Shown: positions 8,214-17,069 of the stretch, in pieces
Position numbering within the stretch: the stretch's first letter is position 1
Layout: every line of letters begins with the position of its first letter
NCBI RefSeq assembly: GCF_001673635.1
Contig: NZ_LZMH01000069.1
Coordinates: forward strand, 186,001-250,000
Reading direction: 5' to 3'
Length of the DNA: 64,000 nt
Source: Mycobacterium asiaticum
GTDB taxonomy: Bacteria; Actinomycetota; Actinomycetes; Mycobacteriales; Mycobacteriaceae
Made by a program: the position numbers and the translations under genes
The notes under the pieces: model-generated
Seen by the model: only the letters and a program-made list of their open reading frames with translations
The model's database searches: none
What the model was told of the DNA's origin: nothing

Positions 8214-9468
8214 GCGTGATCCGCTCAGCGTGCTGCACGCCGACGACCTTCCGGTGCATCCCGATCCGGCGTTCGCCGCGCGACTGCGGCGCCGCCTGGA
8301 GGCGGTACTGGCGCTGCCTCCGCAGACTCTAAGGAGGATCGATATGAGCACCCAAGCGGTAGCCGAACCCGACACCACCGTGATCCCGCGATCGGCCGCC
8401 CAGCCGTATCTGGCCGTCGCGGACGCGCGAGCCGCAATCGACTGGTACACCGAGGCTTTCGGCGCTGCGGTGGTCGGCGAACCGATCGTGATGGAGGACG
8501 GGCGAATCGGGCACGCAGAGCTCGAAATCGCCGGCGGCGTCCTGTATCTGGCCGACGAGTTCCCCGAGCTCGGCTTGAAAGCTCCGTTGCCCGAGGCGGT
8601 TTCGGTCAGCCTGATGCTGCACGTCACCAACACCGATGCGGCGTTGCGACGGGCGCGCGCGCAGGGCGCGACCGTCACGCGTGACATCTACGAGGCGCAC
8701 GGCTCCCGCAACGCGACCATCATCGATCCGTTCGGCCACCGCTGGATGCTCAGCGGCCCGCTGGGTCCGCCGGTCGAGGGCATCCGCCATGGCGACATCG
8801 GCTTCATCTCGCTCGCGACTCCCGATCCCGAGCGTGCCGCGGCGTTCTACGGGCACGTCCTGGGCTGGACCTATGACGCGGCCTCCCGTCGCGTCACGAA
8901 CACCGAGCTACCCACCGGCATTCACGTCACCGAGGATCGCCCGACCCTGTTCTGCTGCTACGCCGTCAACGACATCGAGGCGGCCCGAGCGGCGATCGCC
9001 GAGGCCGGCGGGACCGCGGACGAGGCGCAGCAAACCCCACACGGGACCACGGTGGACGCCACCGATGTGCACGGCATGGCGTTCGCGGTCTTCGACGCGG
9101 CAGCGGCCTCAAAACGACCGGAGCTCAACGGTTCTGGCTCCGGTGAGCTGGCGTATGTGACATACGAGGTGCCTAATTCCGCCGCGTTCCGCGACTTCTA
9201 CGGCCGGGTGCTGCGGTGGACGTTCGAACCCGGCCGGGTCAAGGACGGCTGGCAGGTGCGGGAGGCGCATCCGATGTCGGGGGCCGCCGGTGGCAGCTCG
9301 CAGGCCACGACGGTGCCGATGTGGACCGTCGCCAACATCGACGCGGCGGTCGCCCGGGTCCGGGAAGCCGGTGGCACCGTGCTGGCCGAACCGTCGCGGC
9401 AGCCGTATGGACTGTCCGCCGAATGCACCGACGATCAGGGCGCGCGGTTCTACCTGGGCCAGTTCTGA
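8206..9468 (+). CDS. VOC (glyoxalase/bleomycin-resistance) superfamily protein with three modules, partner of the ECF sigma factor
   Basis: A 420-residue protein. Residues 1-46 form a short basic helical leader (PDPAFAARLRRRLEAVLALP). It is followed by three VOC modules: about 58-185 (AQPYLAVADARAAIDWYTEAF ... IIDPFGHRWML, PhnB-like), 193-302 (GDIGFISLATPDPERAAAFYG) and 310-420 (YVTYEVPNSAAFRDFYGRVL). ATG 8206 has AAGGAGG at 8194-8200 and overlaps the sigma gene. A second in-frame ATG at 8344 has its own AAGGAGG at 8331-8337, so a shorter form without the leader (374 aa) is plausible. Substrate unknown; a role as sensor or regulator of the sigma factor is inference from the fused arrangement. 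Confidence 0.82.
   Translation: MSKRDPLSVLHADDLPVHPDPAFAARLRRRLEAVLALPPQTLRRIDMSTQAVAEPDTTVIPRSAAQPYLAVADARAAIDWYTEAFGAAVVGEPIVMEDGRIGHAELEIAGGVLYLADEFPELGLKAPLPEAVSVSLMLHVTNTDAALRRARAQGATVTRDIYEAHGSRNATIIDPFGHRWMLSGPLGPPVEGIRHGDIGFISLATPDPERAAAFYGHVLGWTYDAASRRVTNTELPTGIHVTEDRPTLFCCYAVNDIEAARAAIAEAGGTADEAQQTPHGTTVDATDVHGMAFAVFDAAAASKRPELNGSGSGELAYVTYEVPNSAAFRDFYGRVLRWTFEPGRVKDGWQVREAHPMSGAAGGSSQATTVPMWTVANIDAAVARVREAGGTVLAEPSRQPYGLSAECTDDQGARFYLGQF
8331..8346 (+). promoter_or_regulatory. Internal ribosome binding site and second start within the VOC gene
   Basis: AAGGAGG at 8331-8337 lies 6 nt before an in-frame ATG at 8344, as good as the site that serves ATG 8206. It would yield the three VOC modules without the 46-residue leader. 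Confidence 0.6.
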
Positions 9469-9482
9469 AGGTTGCGTAGGTT

Positions 9483-9546
9483 GGGTGAGCAGACGCTAAA
9501 GCCCCCGCACGCTGGGCGTGTCGGGGGCTTTAGCGTCTGCTCACCC
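9483..9546. terminator. Palindromic repeat copy 1 (bidirectional terminator-like)
   Basis: A perfect inverted repeat with 25-bp arms at 9483-9507 and 9522-9546, core GAGCAGACGCTAAAGCCCCC. The 14-nt loop also pairs internally. It lies between the convergent VOC gene and the FAD reductase. Same family as the copies at 12686, 26043, 27052, 38562 and 57539. Confidence 0.85.
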
Positions 9547-9548
9547 TA

Positions 9549-10748
9549 CTAAGCCAGCATCTCTGCGATAGGGGTGGCGGCGGCGATCTTGCCGCGCACC
9601 TTCATCACCTTGCCAGGTAGCCCGCCGCCGACCACGCCGACCAGCACACCGTCGCGCTCGTAGTAGGCCAAAAATTTGCGGCCGTCGTCCTCGATGAGGT
9701 GCACGGTGTCGGTGGCTTCCGGCTCGCCGAGGCACTGGATCTTGACGTCGTACTGGTCGCTCCAGAAATAGGGGACGACGACACTGGTCGGTACTTCGCG
9801 ACCCAGCATCGCGGGCACCACGACTCGAGCCTGATCGGCGACATTGCTCCAATGCTCAACGCGCACTTGATGTCCCGTCGTATCACGCCAAGATGCCACG
9901 TCGCCGAGCGCCCACACGTGCGGTGCGCTGGTCCGCCCGGCCTCGTCGCAGATGATGCCGTTGGCGACCTCGATGCCACTGTCGGCCAGCCAGTCGGTCG
10001 CCGGATGTGAACCGATACCCACGACGACAAGGTCCGCACTGATCTCAGTGCCGTCGCTGAGCACCACCGTGTCGACGTGTCCGGTACCACGCACCTCGGC
10101 GACTCCTAGCCCGGTACGCACGTCCACCCCTTCGTCGCGGTGCAACCGTGTCACCAGTTCGCCGATCTGTTCGCCGAGCACCGATGCCAGCGGTGTGGGC
10201 TGCGGTTCGACCAGGGTCACCTCCACACCCAGACCCCGCAGGCTCGCCGCTACCTCGCAGCCGATGAAGCCGGCGCCGACGACCACGGCCTTCTTCGCCG
10301 AACTCGCATGCGTGCGCAGCGCCATGCACTCGTCGAACGACCGCAGCACCCGGATGCCGTCCAGATCCGGGAAACTCGGGATGCGCCGCGGCACCAAGCC
10401 CGTGGCGATGACGAGTTCGTCGTAACCCAACGAGGTTCCGTCGGCCAGCGTCACGGTTTTCGCCGCGGTGTCGATGCCGGTGGCCGCGGCACCCAGCCGC
10501 AGGGTGATGTTTTTCTCGTCGTACCACTCGCGCGGTTTGAGGGCGACGTCGTCAACCTCGGCGCGCAGCACCTCCTTGGACAGCGGCGGCCGGTCGTAAG
10601 GGAGGTGCACCTCGTCGCTGACGATGGTGATCGGGCCGGTGTACTCGGCCCGGCGCAACTGCTCAGCGGTCCGGGCGGCGGCCAGGCCGCCGCCGACGAT
10701 CACGATTCCGTTGTTGCTACCGTCCGTGGTGGTCACGTGGTCGTTCAT
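9549..10748 (-). CDS. FAD-dependent NAD(P)H:ferredoxin/rubredoxin-type reductase (Rv0688-like)
   Basis: A 399-residue flavoprotein. The FAD dinucleotide-binding motif is IVIVGGGLAAARTAEQLR near residue 15, the NAD(P)H motif AVVVGAGFIGCEVAASLRGLGV is near 155, and the FAD-closing ALGDVASW motif is near 285. A C-terminal reductase domain follows. The set matches ferredoxin reductases of oxygenase systems (PdR/BphA4 type). It sits 14 bp downstream of the mycofactocin-type SDR gene on the same strand, and both follow the KstR-like box at 11620. An electron carrier for SDR-bound or P450 chemistry is possible; the partner is not in the window. Confidence 0.88.
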   Translation of the reverse strand: MNDHVTTTDGSNNGIVIVGGGLAAARTAEQLRRAEYTGPITIVSDEVHLPYDRPPLSKEVLRAEVDDVALKPREWYDEKNITLRLGAAATGIDTAAKTVTLADGTSLGYDELVIATGLVPRRIPSFPDLDGIRVLRSFDECMALRTHASSAKKAVVVGAGFIGCEVAASLRGLGVEVTLVEPQPTPLASVLGEQIGELVTRLHRDEGVDVRTGLGVAEVRGTGHVDTVVLSDGTEISADLVVVGIGSHPATDWLADSGIEVANGIICDEAGRTSAPHVWALGDVASWRDTTGHQVRVEHWSNVADQARVVVPAMLGREVPTSVVVPYFWSDQYDVKIQCLGEPEATDTVHLIEDDGRKFLAYYERDGVLVGVVGGGLPGKVMKVRGKIAAATPIAEMLA

Positions 10749-10762
10749 AGCACGGTAGACAA

Positions 10763-11581
10763 TCAGTACTTCAACGCGCCCTTGTCGACGTGGATCTGCT
10801 GACCGGACAGGGTGCCCGACCCGTCACCGGCCAGCCAGGCCACCACGTCGGACACCTCTTCGGGCGACATAAAACCCTTGTACTGCATCGGCATTGGCGG
10901 GAAGCTGTGCACGAAGCGAGGATGCTTGGCGAATATCTCCATCATCGCCTCCGGCTCGATCATCGGTGTATCAACCGAATAGGGATGGATGGAGTTGACC
11001 CGGATGCCGTACTCGCCGAGCTCGATGGCCAGCGTGTTGGTGAGCGCGGTCAGCCCGTATTTGCTGGCGGCATAGTGGCCGTTGCCCGGCGTGGCTTTCA
11101 GCCCGGCCGAGGAGCTGACCACCACGATCGAGCCGCCGTTACCGGCTTCGATCATCGCCGGGATCGTCGCCCGCAGGGTCCGCCAGGTGCCGGTCAGGTT
11201 CACCCCGATGACGGTCTCCCACTGTTCGTCGGACAACTCCCAGACCCGGCCCCAGCCCAATACGCCGGCATTAGCCACCACGATGTCCAGCCGGCCGAAC
11301 TGTTCGACGGCGTCGGACACCAGTCCGCGCAGGGCCGCGTCGTCGCGGATGTCCACCTCGCGGGCCAGCACCTTGCGGCCCTCCGCCTCCACCGCGCGGA
11401 CGGTCTCGGCGAGGTCGTCGGGAGTGGCGGGCGGGTAGGTCACGGTGTCCGACACCGGTGCACAGATGTCGGACGCGACGATGTCGGCGCCTTCCCGGGC
11501 AAGCCGCACCGCATGCGACCGCCCCTGTGCACGCGCGGCGCCGGTAATGAATGCCACCCGTCCCTGCAGTGATCCAACCAC
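10763..11581 (-). CDS. Mycofactocin-dependent short-chain dehydrogenase/reductase (Rv0687-like)
   Basis: A 272-residue SDR. The cofactor motif is FITGAARAQGRSHAVRLAREGADIVASDIC. After it comes the extra loop typical of the mycofactocin-coupled SDR subfamily, which binds NAD tightly (VTYPPATPDDLAETVRAVEAEGRKVLA). NAG is near residue 105, catalytic Ser in VVVSSSAGLKA, and YxxxK in YAASK. Mycofactocin serves as the external electron acceptor in this subfamily. The GTG start at 11581 has a GAAAGGA site 7 nt upstream. A KstR-like box lies 39 bp upstream of the start. Physiological substrate unknown; an alcohol is expected. Confidence 0.9.
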   Translation of the reverse strand: MVGSLQGRVAFITGAARAQGRSHAVRLAREGADIVASDICAPVSDTVTYPPATPDDLAETVRAVEAEGRKVLAREVDIRDDAALRGLVSDAVEQFGRLDIVVANAGVLGWGRVWELSDEQWETVIGVNLTGTWRTLRATIPAMIEAGNGGSIVVVSSSAGLKATPGNGHYAASKYGLTALTNTLAIELGEYGIRVNSIHPYSVDTPMIEPEAMMEIFAKHPRFVHSFPPMPMQYKGFMSPEEVSDVVAWLAGDGSGTLSGQQIHVDKGALKY

Positions 11582-11619
11582 GTGCTGTCCTTTCGCCGCT
11601 GTCAGGCTAGCAGCGAAAC

Positions 11620-11633
11620 TGAAACGTGTTCTA
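11620..11633. promoter_or_regulatory. KstR-like operator upstream of the mycofactocin SDR
   Basis: TGAAACGTGTTCTA fits the KstR consensus TnnAACnnGTTnnA at every fixed position. KstR is the TetR-family repressor of cholesterol catabolism in mycobacteria. The site is about 39 bp upstream of the GTG start of the SDR gene, where an operator over a promoter would lie. Confidence 0.65.
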
Positions 11634-11749
11634 GTTGCCCCGCGGAGGCGCTCTGTACCCGCGAACCGAGCCGGGCTGCGAGATTCGGCGTCGAATTTCG
11701 CAGCCTGGTTCGGTTGGCTCGGCCAGCTCGCGCGGGGGCGCCGGCGCGG

Positions 11750-12556
11750 CTAGATTTCGGCGATGATCTGTGCCCGCCGGCTGGCGTATTCCTGATCGTT
11801 GAGCGCACCGCTGGCGCGCAGCGACTCCAACTCCTGCAGCCGATCCCCGATCGAGGCCTGCGGGGCGGCCGGTGCGGCGCCGGCTCCGGCCTGCTGCCGC
11901 TCGGCTGCTCGCCGGACGACGGCCTGGATCTGTTGGCGCAGCGCCGGGTTCGACCGGATGTCCACCATGCGGTTGAGCGGGATGTTGTTGGCCTTGAGGA
12001 TCTGCAGGATCTCCATCAACGGTTCGGCCTGGCCACTGAGATCGTAGGTCTGGTTGTCCTCGGCGAGGGTGAACTGCGCCGGCACCAGCCCATTGACCAA
12101 TGCGCTTCGCTCCCAGTCGATTCGGTACTGGTTGGTGGTGGGATCGACCACGACCACCAGTTTCCGGGCGGTCAGGTTGCCCAGCCGCGTCACGCTGGCG
12201 ATGACCCGGTCCTCAGTGTCGAACGGTGCGATGCCGGGTCCTGCGATGTGCAGGTGCACTTTCACCATCGGCTGGTCGTTGATCCGGGTTCCGGTCTCGG
12301 TGAGGCCGGTGATCTGCGCCAGCGCCAGCACTCCGGTCTGTTCGAGTTGCTCGTTCTTTGCCGAGGTGTTGACGCTCCAATAGGTCAACCCGATCGCGAC
12401 CACCACGTCGATGACGGTGACGAGGAGGCCGACATAGAACATCCACGACAGCAACTCGCCGAACCCCAACGTGAAGTACACGATCAGGAAGATCGGTCCG
12501 ACCAAACCGCCGCACAACAGCACCAGCAGCTGCATTTTGATGTACCGCGCCAGCAT
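11750..12556 (-). CDS. Membrane protein with SHOCT-type C-terminus (Rv0686-like)
   Basis: A 268-residue protein. Two transmembrane helices lie at about residues 8-31 and 36-60 (LLVLLCGGLVGPIFLIVYF; FYVGLLVTVIDVVVAIGL). A soluble beta-rich middle follows, with KVHLHIAGPGIAPFDTEDRVIA. After an Ala/Gln-rich linker there is a C-terminal SHOCT-like helix pair, RLQELESLRASGALNDQEYASRRAQI. Function unknown. The ATG at 12556 is preceded by a GAGGAGA-like site. It follows tuf on the same strand, but palindromic repeat copy 2 lies between them and probably ends the tuf transcript. Confidence 0.8.
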   Translation of the reverse strand: MLARYIKMQLLVLLCGGLVGPIFLIVYFTLGFGELLSWMFYVGLLVTVIDVVVAIGLTYWSVNTSAKNEQLEQTGVLALAQITGLTETGTRINDQPMVKVHLHIAGPGIAPFDTEDRVIASVTRLGNLTARKLVVVVDPTTNQYRIDWERSALVNGLVPAQFTLAEDNQTYDLSGQAEPLMEILQILKANNIPLNRMVDIRSNPALRQQIQAVVRRAAERQQAGAGAAPAAPQASIGDRLQELESLRASGALNDQEYASRRAQIIAEI

Positions 12557-12685
12557 GTGATTCTCTCCTCGTGTAGCCCGAAAGTTGATTCACATTAGCC
12601 CCAACACGGCGGCTACCGGTCACAACAATCTCAGCTGGTCGGGCAAATCGATCAACTTCCCGTCCGCACTCGGCCGGCCGCCCCT

Positions 12686-12749
12686 GCGCGAGCAGACGCA
12701 AAAGCCCCCGACACGCCGTGCGTGCGGGGGCTTTTGCGTCTGGTCGCGC
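12686..12749. terminator. Palindromic repeat copy 2, 3' of tuf
   Basis: Inverted repeat with outer arms GCGCGAGCAGACGCAAAAGC and its complement; one mismatch near 12743. It ends 6 bp before the tuf stop codon complement (12755). In the tuf direction it forms a stable hairpin without a U-tract. Confidence 0.8.
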
Positions 12750-12754
12750 TGGAA

Positions 12755-13945
12755 CTACTTGATGATCTTGGTGACCCGGCCGGCGCCGACGGTGCGGCCA
12801 CCCTCACGGATCGCGAACCGCAGACCGTCGTCCATGGCGACGGGCTGGATCAGCTTCACCGAGATGTTGGTGTTGTCACCGGGCATCACCATTTCGGTGC
12901 CCTCCGGCAGCGTCACCACACCGGTCACGTCCGTGGTGCGGAAGTAGAACTGCGGACGGTAGTTGTTGAAGAACGGCGTGTGCCGGCCGCCCTCGTCCTT
13001 GGACAGGATGTAGACCTGGCCCTCGAACTCGGTGTGCGGCGTGGTGGTGCCGGGCTTGATGACAACCTGACCGCGCTCGACGTCCTCACGCTTGACACCA
13101 CGCAGCAGCAGACCGACATTGTCACCGGCCTGACCCTGGTCGAGCAGCTTGCGGAACATCTCCACACCGGTGACCGTGGTCTTGGTGCTGGTCGGCTTGA
13201 TGCCGACGATTTCGACTTCCTCGTTCACGTTGACCACGCCGCGCTCCACACGACCGGTGACCACGGTGCCGCGGCCGGTGATGGTGAAGACGTCCTCGAC
13301 GGGCATCAGGAACGGCTTGTCGGTGTCGCGCACCGGGTCCGGGATCGACTCGTCGACCGCATCCATCAGGTCCTCGACGGACTTGACCCAGGTCGCGTCA
13401 CCCTCGAGCGCCTTGAGCGCCGAGACCCGCACGACCGGGGCTTCCTCGTCGAACTCCTGGGCGGCCAGCAACTCGCGGACCTCCAGCTCGACGAGCTCGA
13501 GCAGCTCCTCGTCGTCCACCGCGTCCGACTTGTTCAGCGCCACCAGGATGTAGGGCACACCGACCTGACGGGCGAGCAGCACGTGCTCACGCGTCTGCGG
13601 CATCGGGCCGTCCGTAGCGGCGACCACCAGGATCGCGCCGTCCATCTGGGCGGCACCGGTGATCATGTTCTTGATGTAGTCGGCGTGGCCGGGGGCGTCG
13701 ACGTGCGCGTAGTGACGCTTCTCGGTCTGGTACTCGACGTGCGCGATGTTGATCGTGATACCGCGCTGACGCTCCTCAGGCGCGTTGTCGATCTGGTCGA
13801 ACGCCTTGGACTCGTTCAGGTCCGGGTACTTGTCGTGCAGGACCTTGGTGATAGCCGCGGTCAGGGTGGTCTTGCCGTGGTCAACGTGACCGATGGTCCC
13901 GATGTTGACGTGGGGCTTGGTCCGCTGGAACTTCGCCTTCGCCAC
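12755..13945 (-). CDS. tuf: Elongation factor Tu
   Basis: A 396-residue EF-Tu that delivers aminoacyl-tRNA to the ribosomal A site. GTP-binding motifs are GHVDHGKTTLT (residues 19-29), the switch segment RGITINIAHVEY, DAPGHADY near 80-87 and NKSDAVDD near 138. Domains 2 and 3 follow (TGRVERGVVNVNEEVEIVG; QFYFRTTDVTGVV). The start is GTG 13945, with AGGAGG 8 nt upstream at 13954-13959. It is the last gene of the rpsL-rpsG-fusA-tuf operon, 100 bp after fusA. Full length and highly conserved. Confidence 0.98.
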   Translation of the reverse strand: MAKAKFQRTKPHVNIGTIGHVDHGKTTLTAAITKVLHDKYPDLNESKAFDQIDNAPEERQRGITINIAHVEYQTEKRHYAHVDAPGHADYIKNMITGAAQMDGAILVVAATDGPMPQTREHVLLARQVGVPYILVALNKSDAVDDEELLELVELEVRELLAAQEFDEEAPVVRVSALKALEGDATWVKSVEDLMDAVDESIPDPVRDTDKPFLMPVEDVFTITGRGTVVTGRVERGVVNVNEEVEIVGIKPTSTKTTVTGVEMFRKLLDQGQAGDNVGLLLRGVKREDVERGQVVIKPGTTTPHTEFEGQVYILSKDEGGRHTPFFNNYRPQFYFRTTDVTGVVTLPEGTEMVMPGDNTNISVKLIQPVAMDDGLRFAIREGGRTVGAGRVTKIIK

Positions 13946-14045
13946 TTCTGTGTCCTCCTGGACTGTTGGTGCTTATAAAAGCAGTGTTGATTTTTCTGAA
14001 ATTTGCCGCGGTACTAACCGCGTCAGCCTACTCGCAGGGGCCGGA

Positions 14046-16151
14046 CTACTCGCCGGTCGCCTTCGCGATGATCTCCTTCGACACGTTCGCCGGCACTTCG
14101 GCGTACGAGTCGAACACCATGGAGTAGTTTGCCCGGCCTTGTGTCTTGGACCGTAGGTCGCCGACATAACCGAACATCTCCGACAGTGGCACGTGCGCTT
14201 TGACGACGCGCGCGCCGGCACGCTCCTCCATGGCCTGGATCTGGCCACGGCGAGAGTTCAGGTCGCCGATCACGTCACCCATGTAGTCCTCGGGTGTGGT
14301 GACCTCGACGGCCATGATCGGTTCCAGGATCACCGGCTGGGCTTGCGCGGCAGCCTTTTTCAGCACCTGCGAACCCGCGATCTTGAACGCCATCTCAGAC
14401 GAGTCGACCTCGTGGAAGGCCCCGTCGAGCAGGGTGACCTTCAAGTTCACCAGCGGGTAGCCGGCCAGCACGCCGTACTGCATGGCGTCCTGCGCACCCG
14501 CATCCACCGACGGGATGTACTCCCGCGGGATGCGTCCACCGGTGACCTTGCTCTCGAACTCGTAGGTGGCGCCGTCTTCGCTGGTGAAGGGCTCCAGGGA
14601 GATCTGCACCTTGGCGAACTGGCCGGATCCACCCGTCTGCTTCTTGTGGGTGAACTCGACGTTGTCCACCTTTCGGCGGATGGTCTCCTTGTAGGCCACC
14701 TGCGGCTTGCCGACGTTGGCCTCGACCTTGAACTCGCGGCGCATGCGGTCCACCAGGATGTCCAGGTGCAGCTCGCCCATGCCGCCGATCACGGTCTGGC
14801 CGGTCTCCTGATCCAAGTGCACCTTGAAGGTGGGGTCCTCCTCGGCGAGCTTCTGGATCGACAGGCTCAGCTTCTCCTGGTCGCTCTTGGTCTTGGGCTC
14901 GATGGCGACCTCGATGACTGGATCGGGGAACGTCATCGACTCCAGCACGACCTGGTTGTTCGGGTCGCACAGGGTGTCACCGGTGGTGGTGTCCTTGAGC
15001 CCGATCACCGCGTAGATGTGGCCGGCCGACGCCGTGTCCACCGGGTTCTCCTTGTTGGAGTGCATCTGGAACAGCTTGCCCAGCCGCTCCTTCTTGCCCT
15101 TGGTGGCGTTGATGACCTGCGAGCCGGAGTCGACCTTGCCCGAGTACACCCGGACGTAGGTCAGCTTGCCGAAGAACGGGTGCGCGGCCACCTTGAACGC
15201 CAGCGCCGAGAACGGCTCGTCGGTCGACGGCTTGCGGGTGACCTCTTCCTCTTCGTTGCCCGGAATGTGGCCGGTGGCCGGCGGCACATCGAGCGGCGAG
15301 GGCAGGTAGTCGACGACGGCGTCCAGCATGGGCTGCACGCCCTTGTTCTTGAACGCGCTGCCGCACAGCACCGGGTACGCCTCCGAGCTGATCGTCAGCT
15401 TGCGGATCGCGCCCTTGATCTCGGCGATCGTGAGTTCTTCACCGCCGAGGTACTTCTCCAGCAGCTCCTCGTCGGTCTCGGCGACCGCTTCGATCAGCTT
15501 GGTGCGGTACTCCTCGGCCTTTTCGGCCAGGTCGGCGGGGATCTCGACGGTGTCGTAGGTCTCGCCGAGCTTGGTCTCGCCACGCCACACCTTGGCGTTC
15601 ATCTCGACCAGGTCGACGATGCCCTCGAACTCGCTCTCCGAGCCGATCGGCAGCTGGATCGGGATCACGTTGGCCCCGAGGCGCTCCTCCATGGTGCGCA
15701 CCGAGAAGTAGAAGTCCGCGCCGATCTTGTCCATCTTGTTGACGAAGCAGATGCGGGGCACGTCGTACTTGTCGGCCTGCCGCCAGACCTGCTCGGACTG
15801 CGGCTCGACGCCTTCCTTGCCGTCGAACACCGCGACCGCGCCGTCCAGCACCCGCAGCGAGCGCTCCACTTCCACGGTGAAGTCGACGTGCCCGGGGGTG
15901 TCGATCAAATTGATCTGGTGGTCTTTCCAGAACGTGGTGGTGGCGGCGGAGGTGATGGTGATACCACGCTCCTGCTCCTGCTCCATCCAGTCCATGGTGG
16001 CGGCACCGTCGTGCACCTCACCGATCTTGTAGCTGATGCCGGTGTAGTAGAGGATGCGCTCGGTGGTCGTCGTCTTGCCGGCATCGATGTGCGCCATGAT
16101 GCCGATGTTGCGGACCTTGCTCAGGTCTGTCAGAACGTCCTTCTGTGCCAC
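14046..16151 (-). CDS. fusA: Elongation factor G
   Basis: A 701-residue EF-G, the translocase GTPase. It has AHIDAGKTTTTERIL (P loop, residues 20-34), the switch I segment RGITITSAATTTFW, DTPGHVDFTVEVERSLRVLDGAV and NKMDKIGADFY. Domains II to V follow (GGMGELHLDILVDRMRREF in domain III; VEVTTPEDYMGDVIGDLNSRRG in domain V). The start is GTG 16151. It lies 73 bp after rpsG and 100 bp before tuf. The sequence is intact. Confidence 0.98.
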   Translation of the reverse strand: MAQKDVLTDLSKVRNIGIMAHIDAGKTTTTERILYYTGISYKIGEVHDGAATMDWMEQEQERGITITSAATTTFWKDHQINLIDTPGHVDFTVEVERSLRVLDGAVAVFDGKEGVEPQSEQVWRQADKYDVPRICFVNKMDKIGADFYFSVRTMEERLGANVIPIQLPIGSESEFEGIVDLVEMNAKVWRGETKLGETYDTVEIPADLAEKAEEYRTKLIEAVAETDEELLEKYLGGEELTIAEIKGAIRKLTISSEAYPVLCGSAFKNKGVQPMLDAVVDYLPSPLDVPPATGHIPGNEEEEVTRKPSTDEPFSALAFKVAAHPFFGKLTYVRVYSGKVDSGSQVINATKGKKERLGKLFQMHSNKENPVDTASAGHIYAVIGLKDTTTGDTLCDPNNQVVLESMTFPDPVIEVAIEPKTKSDQEKLSLSIQKLAEEDPTFKVHLDQETGQTVIGGMGELHLDILVDRMRREFKVEANVGKPQVAYKETIRRKVDNVEFTHKKQTGGSGQFAKVQISLEPFTSEDGATYEFESKVTGGRIPREYIPSVDAGAQDAMQYGVLAGYPLVNLKVTLLDGAFHEVDSSEMAFKIAGSQVLKKAAAQAQPVILEPIMAVEVTTPEDYMGDVIGDLNSRRGQIQAMEERAGARVVKAHVPLSEMFGYVGDLRSKTQGRANYSMVFDSYAEVPANVSKEIIAKATGE

Positions 16152-16224
16152 AGAAGTCTTCCCACTCTTTCGTTGCTTGTCAGTTCGCTAAGTGTTTGCG
16201 CCCAGCGTGGTCAGCTGGTGCCCG

Positions 16225-16695
16225 TCACCAGCGGTAGTGCGCGAAGGCGCGGTTTGCCTCGGCCATCTTGTGGGTGTCCTCACGCCGCTTGACGGAGGCA
16301 CCCAGGCCGTTGCTGGCATCCAGGATCTCGTTGGCCAGACGCTCGACCATCGTCTTCTCGCGGCGCTGCCGCGAGAAGCTGACGAGCCAGCGCAGTGCCA
16401 GCGTGGTGGACCGGTCCGGACGCACCTCGACGGGCACCTGGTAGGTGGCACCACCGACGCGGCGGCTACGCACCTCCAGTGCGGGCTTGACGTTGTCAAG
16501 GGCGCGCTTGAGGGTGATGACGGGATCGGTGCCGGTCTTATCGCGGGCCTGCTCGAGCGCACCATAAACAATGCGCTCAGCCAGCGATTTCTTCCCCTTC
16601 AGCAGAACTTTGTTCACCAGCTGGGTGACCAGCTGCGACCCGTAGACCGGGTCGTTGACCAACGGACGCTTGGGCGCGGGCCCCTTGCGCGGCAT
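16225..16695 (-). CDS. rpsG: 30S ribosomal protein S7
   Basis: A 156-residue S7, the nucleating protein of the 30S head, which binds the 3' major domain of 16S rRNA. It starts [20 protein letters not shown]. The conserved RSRRVGGATYQVPVEVRP and KREDTHKMAEANRAFAHYRW segments are present. The ATG at 16695 shares one base with the rpsL stop (TAATG), so translation is coupled. Confidence 0.98.
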   Translation of the reverse strand: MPRKGPAPKRPLVNDPVYGSQLVTQLVNKVLLKGKKSLAERIVYGALEQARDKTGTDPVITLKRALDNVKPALEVRSRRVGGATYQVPVEVRPDRSTTLALRWLVSFSRQRREKTMVERLANEILDASNGLGASVKRREDTHKMAEANRAFAHYRW

Positions 16696-17069
16696 TAGCT
16701 CTTCTCCTTCTTGGCGCCGTAACGGCTGCGAGCCTGCTTGCGGTTCTTGACTCCCTGGGTGTCGAGCGAACCGCGGATGATCTTGTAACGCACACCGGGC
16801 AGGTCCTTCACCCGGCCGCCACGCACCAGCACCATCGAGTGCTCCTGCAGGTTGTGGCCCTCGCCCGGGATGTAGGCCGTGACCTCAACCTGGCTGGTCA
16901 GCTTCACACGGGCGACCTTCCGAAGCGCCGAGTTCGGCTTCTTCGGAGTGGTGGTGTACACGCGGGTGCACACGCCACGGCGCTGCGGGCTGCCCTTCAG
17001 GGCCGCGGTCTTGACCTTGGCGACCTTGTCCCGGCGACCCTTGCGGACCAGCTGCTGAATGGTTGGCAT
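16695..17069 (-). CDS. rpsL: 30S ribosomal protein S12
   Basis: A 124-residue S12 at the decoding centre. The loops [19 protein letters not shown] and [17 protein letters not shown] are intact. Lysines at positions 43 and 88, the usual sites of streptomycin-resistance changes in mycobacteria, are both wild type. First gene of the rpsL-rpsG-fusA-tuf operon. The ATG at 17069 is preceded by a weak purine-rich stretch (GAAAGCCGGTAG). Confidence 0.98.

Noticed and set aside
12585..12947. Small ORFs reading EQTQKPPTRRA...GGFCVCS across repeat copies
   Set aside because: They are translations of the palindrome itself; no ribosome sites and the same peptide recurs at each repeat.
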